A stretch of 64,000 nt of DNA from Micromonospora endolithica (GTDB lineage Bacteria; Actinomycetota; Actinomycetes; Mycobacteriales; Micromonosporaceae): contig NZ_RBAK01000001.1 in assembly GCF_003626595.1 (NCBI RefSeq), forward strand, positions 434,001 to 498,000, read 5' to 3'. A model generated the notes under the pieces. It worked only from the letters and a program-made list of their open reading frames with translations. It had not been told where the DNA came from and made no database searches. This document shows, one piece after another, positions 16,910 through 25,652 of this stretch; position 1 is the first letter of the stretch; each line of letters starts with the position of its first letter. A program made the translations under genes and the position numbers.

Positions 16910-17896
16910 ATGTCCGACACCGTCGTGATCGGCCTGGACGTCGGCGGCACCTCCACCCGGGCCGCCGCCGTGACCCTGCGCGGGCACCGGGTCGGCTCCG
17001 GCCGCGCCGGCGGCGGCAACCCCACCAGCCACGGCGCGGAGCGGGCCGCCGACGAGCTGCGCGCCGCGCTGCGGGCCGCGCTCACCGAGATCGACCCCGC
17101 CCGGGTACGCGCCGGCGCGATCGGCCTCGCCGGAGCCGGCCGCCTACTGGCCGACCCCGCCGGGCGGGCCGCCTTCGACCGGGCCTGGCAGGACGCGGGC
17201 CTGCGCTGCCCGTACACAGTGCACGGCGACGCGCTGGTCGCGTACGCCTCGGGCACCCCCGACCCGGACGGCACCGTGCTGATCGCCGGCACCGGGGCCA
17301 TCGCGGCGGCCGTCCGCGGCCGGCGGCTGGACCGGGTGGCGGACGGGCACGGCTGGCTGCTCGGCGACGCCGGCTCCGGTTTCTGGCTCGGCCGCGAGGC
17401 CGTCCGCCGTCTCCTGGCCGACCTGGACCGGGCCCGTACCCCCGGCCCGCTGGCCAGCACCGTGCTCACCGCGCTGCTCGGCTCCGCCGCGATCGCGCCC
17501 CGCCCCCGGGACACCGTCGACGCGCTGGTCCAGGTCGTCACCCGACGCCCACCGGTGGACCTCGCCCGCCTGGCGCCCCTGGTGGTGGACGCCGCCCGGA
17601 CCGGTGAACCGGTGGCGACCGCCCTGATCGCCGAGGCCGCCGCGCACCTCGCCGAGAGCGTGACCCGGATCCGCCCACCGGGCGCCGGGCAACCGGTCGT
17701 GCTCGGTGGCGGCCTGCTCACCGGCGACACCCCCCTGGCGGCGGCGGTCCGCGCCGAGATCGCGACCCGCTGGCCGGACGCGACCGTACGCCCAGCCGGG
17801 GACGGCGCGGCCGGCGCGGCCTGGCTCGCCGCCCTCGACCTGCCCGAGGCCACCGACCCGGCCGCCCTGCACGCCCTCCTGGTCCCCACTCCCTGA
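16910..17896 (+). CDS. N-acetylglucosamine kinase-like, BadF/BadG/BcrA/BcrD ATPase family
   Basis: A 328-residue actin-fold sugar kinase. Phosphate-1 motif is GLDVGGTSTRAAAV at residues 6-19; the adenosine/phosphate-2 region is VLIAGTGAIAAAV (about 120-135), followed by GDAGSGFWLGREA. PVVLGGGLLTGD near 260-275 completes the family pattern. Enzymes with this layout phosphorylate GlcNAc, which fits the NgcEFG-like importers on both sides. ATG 16910 has a strong ribosome site at the right spacing. It stands alone on the plus strand, divergent from the RpiR-led operon. Confidence 0.87.
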   Translation: MSDTVVIGLDVGGTSTRAAAVTLRGHRVGSGRAGGGNPTSHGAERAADELRAALRAALTEIDPARVRAGAIGLAGAGRLLADPAGRAAFDRAWQDAGLRCPYTVHGDALVAYASGTPDPDGTVLIAGTGAIAAAVRGRRLDRVADGHGWLLGDAGSGFWLGREAVRRLLADLDRARTPGPLASTVLTALLGSAAIAPRPRDTVDALVQVVTRRPPVDLARLAPLVVDAARTGEPVATALIAEAAAHLAESVTRIRPPGAGQPVVLGGGLLTGDTPLAAAVRAEIATRWPDATVRPAGDGAAGAAWLAALDLPEATDPAALHALLVPTP

Positions 17897-17954
17897 CCAC
17901 CCCGCCCCCGCCCCCCGCTGCCCGCCCGCCGCGCCCCGCTGCCCGCGCCGCGCG

Positions 17955-18037
17955 GGCAAGATCGCGCACGAACGTGGAAGTAGTGGCATCCGAGCGCCGG
18001 GGAGACCACTGTTTCCCTGAAGTAGCGCGATCTTGCC
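17955..18037. repeat. Palindromic intergenic element, GATCTTG class, copy 1
   Basis: A perfect 13-bp inverted repeat (GGCAAGATCGCGC at 17955 and GCGCGATCTTGCC at 18025) encloses a second imperfect one (GGAAGTAGTGG at 17976 with CCACTGTTTCC at 18006). The whole 83-bp unit could fold into one long hairpin. It lies between the kinase stop and the Imm5-like pair and could act as a terminator. The GATCTTGC core recurs in the element at 61874-61944. Confidence 0.8.
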
Positions 18038-18127
18038 TGGACGAGACGGGTTGAGGGTTCCGGGCGCGGCAGCGCCACGATCGGCTGCGAAGTCTGCACC
18101 GGAGGTTCAGGGATACGATTCAGGAGC

Positions 18128-18742
18128 ATGACACCGAACAGGCAGACCGGGTCCGGCGACTTCGACCTGACGATGGACGAGCTGCGCGTCGTGGCGCGCT
18201 ACGTGGTCCGGCACGCGCAGGACGTCCTGCACGTGTTCGAGCGGGCCGTTCCCGATGATCCGCGTCCCCGGGCGGCGATCGACGCGGCGTGGGCGTTCAT
18301 CGACGGCGCCGACCGGACGAACCGGCAACGCGTCGCGTCCGTCGACGCCCACCGGGCCGCCCGGTCCGCGCCGACCGAGGCCGCGCGACTGGCCGCGCGA
18401 TCCGCCGGCGACGCCGCGTCGGCGGCATACCTGCACCCGATCGCCCGGGCCAGCCAGGTCGGCCACATCCTGCGCGCCGCGGCGAGTGCGGCGCGCATCG
18501 GGGAGATCGCGGCGGGCGGTGCCGCCGCGACCGCCGATGCCCTGCTGGAACGGTCGCGGCAGGAGGCGACACCGGCGCTGGTCGGCGTGCTCCGCCGCTA
18601 CCCGCCCGCGCCCGGGGGCAGCAGTCGGGTCGCCCGGCTGATGAGCACGCTGGACCGCGCCCTGCGCGAGACGGCCGACCGGTCGCCCGGGCCCACCACC
18701 GGGGGCCGGGCCGCCGCGTCCGACCGGGCGGGCACGTCATGA
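18128..18742 (+). CDS. Imm5-like putative immunity protein, divergent paralogue
   Basis: A 204-residue helical, Ala-rich protein. LTMDELRVVARYVVRHAQDVLHVFE (residues about 16-40; key part VVRHAQDVLHVFE) followed by PDDPRPRAAIDAAWAF aligns with AASCAEHVLGLFE ... PGDPRPRQAIAQARAW of the next gene. Both share a middle rich in Ala-Ala-His-Ala-Gly helices. The annotated family of the partner is putative immunity protein. This copy is longer at the C-terminus (an Arg/Gly-rich tail from about 165) and has lost the usual RxxFVTIRRGG start. ATG 18128 has AGGAG almost abutting it, which is too close for a normal site; M16 (18173) would be a family-like start. It is followed by its paralogue with a four-base overlap. 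Confidence 0.7.
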   Translation: MTPNRQTGSGDFDLTMDELRVVARYVVRHAQDVLHVFERAVPDDPRPRAAIDAAWAFIDGADRTNRQRVASVDAHRAARSAPTEAARLAARSAGDAASAAYLHPIARASQVGHILRAAASAARIGEIAAGGAAATADALLERSRQEATPALVGVLRRYPPAPGGSSRVARLMSTLDRALRETADRSPGPTTGGRAAASDRAGTS

Positions 18743-19254
18743 TCCTGCCGAAGATCCGCGACCCGCGCTTCGTGACGATCCGCCGGGGCGGCACGCTCAC
18801 CGACGCGGACCACCGGCTCCTCGCGCTGTGGGCGGCCTCCTGCGCGGAGCACGTCCTCGGCCTCTTCGAGTCGGTCCGGCCCGGTGACCCGCGACCGCGC
18901 CAGGCGATCGCGCAGGCCCGGGCCTGGACACGGGGCGAGGTCACGATGACGCAGGCGCGTACGGCAGGCGGCCACGCGATGGGGGCGGCCCGGGACCTGC
19001 GCGGAGCGGCCCGGCACGCCGCGTACGCCGCCGGCCAGGCCGGAGTCGTCGCCCACGTCGCCGCGCACGAACTCGGCGCGGCCGCCTACGCGATCAAGGC
19101 CGCGCGTGCCGCGGCTCCCCCGGGCCAGAGCGACGCCGCCGGCCGACGGGAGTGCCGTTGGCAGCGCGACCAGCTGCCGGCGGCGATCCGTGACCTCGTC
19201 CTCGACGACCAGCGGCTGCGTAACGACATCTGCTGGTCGGTGTTCGACTGTTGA
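18739..19254 (+). CDS. Imm5-like putative immunity protein
   Basis: A 171-residue protein matching the actinobacterial putative immunity protein family related to Imm5: DPRFVTIRRGGTLTDADHRL at the start, CAEHVLGLFESVRPGDPRPR, an Ala-rich helical centre, VAHVAAHELGAAAYAIKA (about 112-130), and the terminal LRNDICWSVFD. The family was named from toxin-immunity comparisons, but many members, like this one, stand without a visible toxin. It overlaps the preceding paralogue (ATGA), so the two are made together and may work as a heteromeric pair. No polymorphic-toxin gene is in the vicinity. Confidence 0.85.
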   Translation: MILPKIRDPRFVTIRRGGTLTDADHRLLALWAASCAEHVLGLFESVRPGDPRPRQAIAQARAWTRGEVTMTQARTAGGHAMGAARDLRGAARHAAYAAGQAGVVAHVAAHELGAAAYAIKAARAAAPPGQSDAAGRRECRWQRDQLPAAIRDLVLDDQRLRNDICWSVFDC

Positions 19255-19316
19255 CGCCGCGCAAGCCCCCCGGCACCCGCGCGCCGGCCAGCGACCGCGC
19301 GGTCACCCCGCAGGGG

Positions 19317-20225
19317 TCACTTGAGCTGGCCGGCGGTGAGGCCGGACTGCACCTGCCGCTGGAAGATGACGTAGACGGCGAGCACCGGAAGGACGGCGAT
19401 GGTGAGGCCGGCGAACAGCCGGGCGTAGTCGCCGGCGTAGCCCTGGCTGACCGACAGCGCGAAGAGCCCCTGGGCGAGCACCCACTTGTCCTCGTCGCCC
19501 TGCATGAGCACCTGCGGCAGCAGGAACTGGTTCCAGTGCTGGAGGAAGTTGAAGATCCCGACACTGATCAGTCCCGGTCGCGCCATCGGCAGCATCACCT
19601 GGAAGAACAACCGGAAGTGCCCGCAGCCGTCGACCAGCGCCGCCTCGGCCACCGAGGTGGGCAGCGTCCGGAAGAAGGCGGTCAGGAAGAAGACCGTGAA
19701 GGGCAGGGAGTACGCGGCGTAGACCAGGATCAGGCCGGTCCAGGTGCCGAAGAGGCCGGCGTTGCGGACCACGAAGAACAGCGGCACCAGGGCCAGGAAG
19801 ACGGGGAACATCAACCCGCCGACGAACAGGTAGTAGACGATCTGCCGGCCGCGGAACTCGTACCGGGCGAAGACGTACGCGGCGGTGGCCCCGGTCAGCA
19901 TGGTCAGGCTGACCGAGCCGGCCACCACGACCAGGCTGTTGAGGAAGTACCGGCCGATGTTGGCCCCGGTCCAGGCCCGGACGAAGTTGTCGAAGCGCAG
20001 CGTCTCCGGCAGGCCCCACGGGTCGGCGAGGATCTCCCCGTTGGTCTTGAACGCGCTGATCGCCATCCACAGCAGCGGCAGGACGGTCACCGCGCCCCAG
20101 AACAGCAGGAAGCCGTGCGAGAACAGGTTGGCGATGCCGAGTTCCCGGCGCAGCGGGCGGTCCGCCGACGGCGCGGCCGGGCCCCCGGGCGTCACCGGTG
20201 GTGCGGTCCGATCCAGAGTGGTCAC
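19317..20225 (-). CDS. NgcG-like permease of GlcNAc/chitobiose ABC importer
   Basis: A 302-residue six-helix permease. EAALVDGCGHFRLFFQVMLP (about 200-220) is the EAA docking loop, and the C-terminus QRQVQSGLTAGQLK is the MalG signature end. It overlaps the upstream permease by four bases and completes the binding protein-permease-permease order of ngcEFG. As in the first cluster no ATPase is encoded, which suggests a shared MsiK-type ATPase. It closely resembles the permease at 11670-12626. Confidence 0.93.
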   Translation of the reverse strand: MTTLDRTAPPVTPGGPAAPSADRPLRRELGIANLFSHGFLLFWGAVTVLPLLWMAISAFKTNGEILADPWGLPETLRFDNFVRAWTGANIGRYFLNSLVVVAGSVSLTMLTGATAAYVFARYEFRGRQIVYYLFVGGLMFPVFLALVPLFFVVRNAGLFGTWTGLILVYAAYSLPFTVFFLTAFFRTLPTSVAEAALVDGCGHFRLFFQVMLPMARPGLISVGIFNFLQHWNQFLLPQVLMQGDEDKWVLAQGLFALSVSQGYAGDYARLFAGLTIAVLPVLAVYVIFQRQVQSGLTAGQLK

Positions 20226-21130
20226 GACAGCTCGATCCGTTCACGGCGGCCGGCGCGCAGCGCCAGCACCGCCACCGAGAGGGTCAGGAAGAACATCACC
20301 ACGCCCATCGCCGAGGCGTACCCGAACTTGGTCTCGCTGCCGAAGGCGGTGTCGTACATCCGCACGCCGATCACGTCGGTGGAGAAGTTCGGCCCGCCGT
20401 TGGTCATCAGCTGCACCAGGATGAACCCGTCGAGGGCGAAGATGGCCAGGTAGACCCAGGCGACCTGGACGGTGTCCCAGAGCAGCGGAATGGTGACCTT
20501 CCGCAGGGTGGTGAGCCGGGAGGCGCCGTCGAGCATGACCGCCTCGTAGATCTCCTTCGGGATGGCCGACATGGCGGCGCCGAAGAGCACCACGTAGAAG
20601 CCGACATTGCTCCACACCATCACCGCCAGGACGCACCAGAAGGCGGTCGCAGGGTCACCCAGCCAGGTCGGCGCGGACAGCCCGATACCGTTCAGCGCAC
20701 TGGTCAGCAGGCCCTTGTTGGGGTGGTAGACCTCCTTCCAGAGCAACGCGATGATCACCACGGAGAGCACCTGGGGGAAGAAGTAGACGGTGCGGTAGAA
20801 CGCGGTGCCGCGTACGCCGCCGATCCCGGCCCGGCCCTTGCGGCCGCCCATGGTGAGCATCGAGGAGAAGAAGAGTCCCAGCACGATCGTCACCACCGGC
20901 ACCAGCACCAGCAGGATCGCGTTGTTCTGCAACGCGTTCCACACGTAGTCGTCCCGCCACAGGTTCCGGAAGTTCTCCAGCCCGACGAAGTTGGCGTCGG
21001 CGGAGTAGCCGAGCCAGTCGGTGGTGGAGATCTGGAACGCCTGGAGGTACGGCGAGACGACGAAGACGACGTACAGCAGGACCGGCGGCACCAGGAAGGT
21101 GACGATCAGCGGCCACTTGCCATGTCTCAC
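20222..21130 (-). CDS. NgcF-like permease of GlcNAc/chitobiose ABC importer
   Basis: A 302-residue permease beginning MRHGKWPLIVTFLVPPVLLY, with the first helix immediately after the start and a large periplasmic loop as in MalF-type proteins without the extra domain. EAVMLDGASRLTTLRKVTIP (about 190-210) is the EAA loop. It lies 70 bp downstream of the binding-protein gene and overlaps the next permease by ATGA, so the three form one operon. Confidence 0.93.
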   Translation of the reverse strand: MRHGKWPLIVTFLVPPVLLYVVFVVSPYLQAFQISTTDWLGYSADANFVGLENFRNLWRDDYVWNALQNNAILLVLVPVVTIVLGLFFSSMLTMGGRKGRAGIGGVRGTAFYRTVYFFPQVLSVVIIALLWKEVYHPNKGLLTSALNGIGLSAPTWLGDPATAFWCVLAVMVWSNVGFYVVLFGAAMSAIPKEIYEAVMLDGASRLTTLRKVTIPLLWDTVQVAWVYLAIFALDGFILVQLMTNGGPNFSTDVIGVRMYDTAFGSETKFGYASAMGVVMFFLTLSVAVLALRAGRRERIELS

Positions 21131-21200
21131 GGCGGGTTCTCCCTCCCGGGGGCGGAGGCGGGGCGGGGCGGGTGGTCGGCCCCCGCCCCGCCGGCCGGCG

Positions 21201-22613
21201 TCAGGTCCGCTTGTACTTCGTGATCGAGCTGTCCTGGGCGATCGAGTCGGCGCCCTTCTGGCACTGGTCCAGGAACTCCGCCGGGCCGATCCGGCCGCTG
21301 AAGAACTCGCCGCACGCGGCGTCGACGAGGTTGCGCTCCAGCTTGCGGTAGTAGTTGTTGTAGACCCAGTTGAAGCCGTTGGCGCCGGAGGCGTCCAGGG
21401 CCTTGACCACGGTGCTCAGGCCGTGCGGCAGCTCGACGCCCTCGCTGGCGCCGGCGACCACGGTCAGGCTGGACACCTTCTTCGTGAAGTCCTGCGCGCC
21501 CTTGCGCGACAGCATCGTCCGGAAGTACTCCAGGCCACCGGCGACGTTCTTCGCCTTGGCCGGCACCATGAACGGCTCGCCGGCGGTGCCGCGGATCGCC
21601 TCGAACGGCAGCTTGTCGCCACTGCCCAGGCTCGGCGTGGGCTGGACGGCCATGTCGAAGCCGGCCGGGGTGACGTCCTTCTGCTCGGCCTCCAGCCAGG
21701 AGCCGCAGGAGATGAAGGCGGCCTTGCCCTGGCTCCAGGCGGTCTGCGACTGCTTGTGGTCCAGGCCCGGGGAGCCCTCCAGGATGAACTTGTCCTTGAC
21801 GATCTGGTGCCACGCGTCGGCGGCGGTCTTCATCGCGTCGGACTTCCAGGCGTTCGGCTCCAGGTTGTCGATCGCCATCGCGACCTGCGGCCCGCCAAAC
21901 TTGATCGCGGTGGAGATCAGCGGCCAGCTCATGTAGCGGGGGTGGATGCCCGCGTACGTCCAGGGGGCGATGCCGGCGGCCTTGATCTGCCGGCACAGCG
22001 CGATGTGGTCGTCCCAGGTCTTGCCGTACGCCCAGTTGCGCTCGGTGAGGAGCTTGGTGGAGTGCCAGATGCCGTAGACGGTGTAGGTGTAGTTGAGCAC
22101 CAGGAACCGGCCGTCGTAGGAACCGACCTCGACCGCGCCGGGCAGCAGGGTGTCGCGCACCTTCTTGCCGGGGACGTCCAGGCTGGGCGCGTCGAGCAGC
22201 TCGCCGAGGTCGGCGAGGGCGTTCTGGGAGACCAGTCCGTTGAAGTCGATCTGCCCGGCGCCGGAGTTGTTGACCACGTCCGGCGGGGTGCCGTCGACGA
22301 AGCGCGGCTGGAGGGTCTTGCTGATCTCCTGCGTGGCGGAGTGCTTGATCGTCGCCTTTGGGTACCTCTCGGTGTACATGGCCTCGTGGGCCTTGGCGTA
22401 CTCCTCGCCGAAGCCGCCGCTGAAGATGACCACCTCCAGCGGCGCGTCCTCCTTGACGCCGAGGGGGTTCTGCTCGCTCTTGGTGCCCTGGTAGGCGTCG
22501 GTGCCGTCGCTGTCGTCACCACCACCGGTGGCGCACCCGGCGAGCAGGCCGGCGGCGGGGGTGGCCAGCAGGCCGGCGGCGGCGGTACGCCGCAGGATGT
22601 CACGCCTGTTCAT
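21201..22613 (-). CDS. ngcE: NgcE-like GlcNAc/diacetylchitobiose-binding lipoprotein
   Basis: A 470-residue lipoprotein. A twin-arginine-like NRRDILRR and the lipobox LLAGC at the N-terminus predict export and lipid anchoring. The mature protein has the pattern I know from Streptomyces NgcE: GGFGEEYAKAHEAMY, IKHSATQEI, NNSGAGQIDFN, AYGKTWDDHIALC, KAAGIAPWTYAG and DHKQSQTAWSQGKAAF. Ligands should therefore be GlcNAc and chitobiose released from chitin. ATG 22613 has GAGGAG upstream. The promoter region contains the palindrome AGCAACAAGTTGCT at 22705. Substrate assignment is by family; the near-duplicate at 13605 may have diverged to another amino sugar. Confidence 0.88.
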   Translation of the reverse strand: MNRRDILRRTAAAGLLATPAAGLLAGCATGGGDDSDGTDAYQGTKSEQNPLGVKEDAPLEVVIFSGGFGEEYAKAHEAMYTERYPKATIKHSATQEISKTLQPRFVDGTPPDVVNNSGAGQIDFNGLVSQNALADLGELLDAPSLDVPGKKVRDTLLPGAVEVGSYDGRFLVLNYTYTVYGIWHSTKLLTERNWAYGKTWDDHIALCRQIKAAGIAPWTYAGIHPRYMSWPLISTAIKFGGPQVAMAIDNLEPNAWKSDAMKTAADAWHQIVKDKFILEGSPGLDHKQSQTAWSQGKAAFISCGSWLEAEQKDVTPAGFDMAVQPTPSLGSGDKLPFEAIRGTAGEPFMVPAKAKNVAGGLEYFRTMLSRKGAQDFTKKVSSLTVVAGASEGVELPHGLSTVVKALDASGANGFNWVYNNYYRKLERNLVDAACGEFFSGRIGPAEFLDQCQKGADSIAQDSSITKYKRT

Positions 22614-22696
22614 GGTTTCTCCTCGGATCCGGTTGCCGGCGGCCGCCGGTGGCTTGGGGGAGACGGCCTGCCGTTCGAGGCGGCGGGGGAATTTGT

Positions 22697-22722
22697 CTTC
22701 AGTTAGCAACAAGTTGCTGAAG
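22697..22722. promoter_or_regulatory. Palindromic operator candidate ahead of ngcEFG
   Basis: CTTCAG, TT, AGCAAC, AA, GTTGCT, with CTGAAG overlapping the end, forms an almost continuous dyad centred on 22711-22712. It lies about 85 bp upstream of the binding-protein start and about 95 bp upstream of the divergent acyltransferase start. Its size and symmetry fit a ROK- or LacI-type repressor site. No regulator gene is adjacent to this cluster. Confidence 0.55.
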
Positions 22723-22813
22723 AATTTCTACGGCAGCGACGCGCGGACTTCAAGACCCGATGACCGATCCGTTATCACCACCGGCCACACCGGACGTGGC
22801 ATACCCTCGCTGC

Positions 22814-24181
22814 ATGCGCCGACTGCGGCGGCTCGCCGCGGCCACGCCGGCTGGCCGGGAACGGTTCGTCGACCTGCTCCGGGGGCTCGCGATCCTCATG
22901 GTCGTTCTCGGTCACTGGACGATCGCGACCATCGGGTACGACGCGGCCGGCCGGCCGACCGGGCGTTCGGCGCTGCCCGACCTGCCGTGGGCGTACCCGC
23001 TGACCTGGGTGGCCCAGGTGATGCCGGTGTTCTTCCTGGTCGGCGGCTATGCCAACGCGGCCTCGCTGGCCGCGCGACGGGCTCGGGGCGGCGACGCGAC
23101 CGGGTGGCTGCTGGACCGGTCGGCCCGGCTGCTGCGCCCCACCACCGCGTTGCTGCTGACCCTCGCCGGCGGCGCGGCCCTGGCGACGTCGCTCGACGCG
23201 CCGCCCACGCTGGTCCGCACCGTCGTCTGGTTCGCCACCATCCCGCTGTGGTTCCTCGCCGCCTATCTGCTGGTGGTGCCGCTGACCCCGGCGATGACGG
23301 CGCTGCACCGGCGGTTCGGGCCGGCGGTGCCGGTCGTCCTGGTCGCGCTGGTGGCGGCCGGCGACCTGGGACGCGCGCTGGGCCCGGCGGAACTGGCCCT
23401 GCCCAACTACCTGCTCGGCTGGCTCGCCGTGCACCAGCTCGGCATCGCCTGGCACGACGCCCGCGCCGGTCCCACCCGCCGTGGCCGGCTGCCGCTGTCC
23501 CGGCGCGCCGGCGCGCTGCTGCTGGCCGGGGGCCTCGGCGCCACCGTGCTGCTCACCACGGTCGGGCCGTACCCGGTGGCGATGCTGAACGTGCCCGGCG
23601 AGCGGCTGGACAACGCCGCCCCGCCGAGCGTCGCGCTGCTCACCCTGGCCACCGCCCAGCTCGGCCTGATCCTGCTGGTCCGCGACCCGGCCGAGCGGTG
23701 GTTGCGGCGCACCCGGCCGTGGCTGGCGGTGATCGCGGTGAACGCCGTCGTGCTCACCGTCTTCCTGTGGCACCTGACCGCCGTGATCCTCCTCGTCGGC
23801 GCCCTGGACGCGGTCGGGCTGCTGCCCACCCCGCCGGGCGGTTCGGCGGCCTGGTTCGCCTGGCGGCTGCCCTGGGTGCTGCTGCTCGCCGTGGTGCTGG
23901 CCGCCCTGGTCGCGGTGTTCGGCCGGATCGAGGCCGGCGGCGGGCCGGGTCGCGCCGAACCGGGTCGGACCGCCGCCGGGCCGCGCCGCGGTCGGGCCCG
24001 GTGGCGCGCCGCGCTCACCGCCGCCGCCTTCGCCGCCGTGGTGTACGCGCTGGTGCTCAACGCCCGCACCCCGAGGGCCGACCCCGAGCCGCTGGGCCTG
24101 CCGGTGCCGGCCCTGGTGGCGTACGTCGCCGGGGCCGGCACCCTGCGGCTGCTCAGGACTGGGTGGGGAAACCAAGGTTGA
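22814..24181 (+). CDS. Acyltransferase 3 family membrane protein
   Basis: About 455 residues with around ten membrane helices. The start RERFVDLLRGLAILMVVLGH, then VMPVFFLVGGYANAAS, carries the family's conserved Arg and His of the first helices. Such proteins (AT3/OafA type) acetylate or otherwise acylate sugars or lipids of the envelope; the acceptor is unknown. I chose ATG 22814 because TACCCT lies six bases upstream, typical of a leaderless transcript; an ATG at 22760 in the same frame would add 18 residues. The last 29 bases overlap the 3' end of the convergent dehydrogenase gene. Confidence 0.87.
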   Translation: MRRLRRLAAATPAGRERFVDLLRGLAILMVVLGHWTIATIGYDAAGRPTGRSALPDLPWAYPLTWVAQVMPVFFLVGGYANAASLAARRARGGDATGWLLDRSARLLRPTTALLLTLAGGAALATSLDAPPTLVRTVVWFATIPLWFLAAYLLVVPLTPAMTALHRRFGPAVPVVLVALVAAGDLGRALGPAELALPNYLLGWLAVHQLGIAWHDARAGPTRRGRLPLSRRAGALLLAGGLGATVLLTTVGPYPVAMLNVPGERLDNAAPPSVALLTLATAQLGLILLVRDPAERWLRRTRPWLAVIAVNAVVLTVFLWHLTAVILLVGALDAVGLLPTPPGGSAAWFAWRLPWVLLLAVVLAALVAVFGRIEAGGGPGRAEPGRTAAGPRRGRARWRAALTAAAFAAVVYALVLNARTPRADPEPLGLPVPALVAYVAGAGTLRLLRTGWGNQG

Positions 24182-25652
24182 TCCCACCGTGCCGCGGGTC
24201 GAGCCAGCGGCTGGTGACGACCTTGCCCCGGGTGTAGAACCGCACCCCGTCCTCGCCGTGCGCGTGCAGGTCGCCGAAGAGGGAGGACTTCCAGCCGCCG
24301 AAGGAGTGGTAGGCCATCGGCACCGGGATCGGCACGTTGATCCCGACCATCCCGGCCTCCACCTCGTGCTGGTAGCGCCGGGCCGCGCCGCCGTCGTTGG
24401 TGAAGATCGCCGTGCCGTTGCCGTACGGGCTGGCGTTGACCAGGTCCACCGCCTCGTCGTACGAGCCGACCCGCAGCACCGACAGCACCGGGCCGAAGAT
24501 CTCGTCGGTGTAGATCGACATGTCCGGGGTGACCCGGTCGAACAGCGTCGGACCGAGCCAGAACCCGCCGGGGTCACCGTCCGGCTCGACCTGCCGGCCG
24601 TCCACCACCGGCACCGCACCGGCGGCCACCCCGGCCTCGACGTAGCCCCGGACCCGCGCGGCGTGCTCGGCGGTGACCAGCGGGCCCATGTCACAGCCGC
24701 GCCGCCCGTCGCCGGTACGCAGCCCGGCCACCCGCTCGGCGATCCGCGCCACCAGGTCGTCGGCGATCGGCTCCACGGCGACCAGCGCGGAGATCGCCAT
24801 GCACCGCTCCCCCGCCGAGCCGAAACCGGCGTTCACCGCCGCGTCGGCCGCCAGGTCCAGGTCGGCGTCGGGCAGCACCACCATGTGGTTCTTCGCCCCG
24901 CCGAGGGCCTGCACCCGCTTGCCGGCGGCGGTGCCGCGCTGGTGGACGTACCGGGCGACCGGGGTGGAGCCGACGAACGAGACCGCCCGCACGACCGGGT
25001 GGTCCAGCAGGGCGTCGACCGCCTCGGCGTCGCCGTTGACCACGTTGAGCACCCCGTCGGGCAGGCCCGCCTCGACGAACCACTCGGCCAGCAGCAGCGC
25101 CGCGCTCGGGTCCTTCTCGCTCGGCTTGAGCACCACCGTGTTGCCGGCCGCCACCGCCACCGGGACGAACCACAGCGGCACCATCACCGGGAAGTTGAAC
25201 GGCGAGATCACCGCGACCACGCCCAGCGGCTGCCGGATGGTGTACGAGTCGACCTCGCTCGACACGTTCTCGCTGAACGCGCCACGCAGCGCCGAGGGAA
25301 GGCCGCAGGCGTACTCGATGACCTCCAGCCCGCGTTGCACCTCGCCGGCGGCGTCGGCGAGCACCTTGCCGTGCTCGGCGGTGATCACCTCGGCGAGCCG
25401 GTCGCGCCGGGCGTGCACCAGCTCGCGGAAGGCGAACAGCACCGCCGTCCGGCGGGCCAGGCTGACGTCCCGCCAGCTCCGCGCGGCCCGCTCCGCCGCG
25501 TCGACCGCGACCGCGACGTCCGCGGCGGAGGCCAGCTCCACCTGACCGGTACGCCGTCCGGTGGCCGGGTCGAACACGTCACCGCGCCGCTCCGACGCGC
25601 CGCCGACCCGCTTGCCGTCCACGAAGTGCCCGATGGTGGGTAGGGCGCTCAC
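24153..25652 (-). CDS. mmsA: CoA-acylating (methyl)malonate-semialdehyde dehydrogenase
   Basis: A 499-residue aldehyde dehydrogenase that would oxidise malonate or methylmalonate semialdehyde to acetyl- or propionyl-CoA with NAD and CoA. The family features are VAVISPFNFPVMVPLWF (about 145-160), GNTVVLKPSEKDP, FVGSTPVARYVHQRG, the catalytic Cys in GSAGERCMAIS (about 280), and EIFGPVLSVLR. GTG 25652 overlaps the stop of the aminotransferase (GTGA). The pair aminotransferase then MmsA is the usual layout for beta-alanine or beta-aminoisobutyrate breakdown, for example at the end of reductive pyrimidine catabolism. The inositol or valine pathways are alternatives, but their other genes are not here. 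Confidence 0.92.
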   Translation of the reverse strand: MSALPTIGHFVDGKRVGGASERRGDVFDPATGRRTGQVELASAADVAVAVDAAERAARSWRDVSLARRTAVLFAFRELVHARRDRLAEVITAEHGKVLADAAGEVQRGLEVIEYACGLPSALRGAFSENVSSEVDSYTIRQPLGVVAVISPFNFPVMVPLWFVPVAVAAGNTVVLKPSEKDPSAALLLAEWFVEAGLPDGVLNVVNGDAEAVDALLDHPVVRAVSFVGSTPVARYVHQRGTAAGKRVQALGGAKNHMVVLPDADLDLAADAAVNAGFGSAGERCMAISALVAVEPIADDLVARIAERVAGLRTGDGRRGCDMGPLVTAEHAARVRGYVEAGVAAGAVPVVDGRQVEPDGDPGGFWLGPTLFDRVTPDMSIYTDEIFGPVLSVLRVGSYDEAVDLVNASPYGNGTAIFTNDGGAARRYQHEVEAGMVGINVPIPVPMAYHSFGGWKSSLFGDLHAHGEDGVRFYTRGKVVTSRWLDPRHGGINLGFPTQS

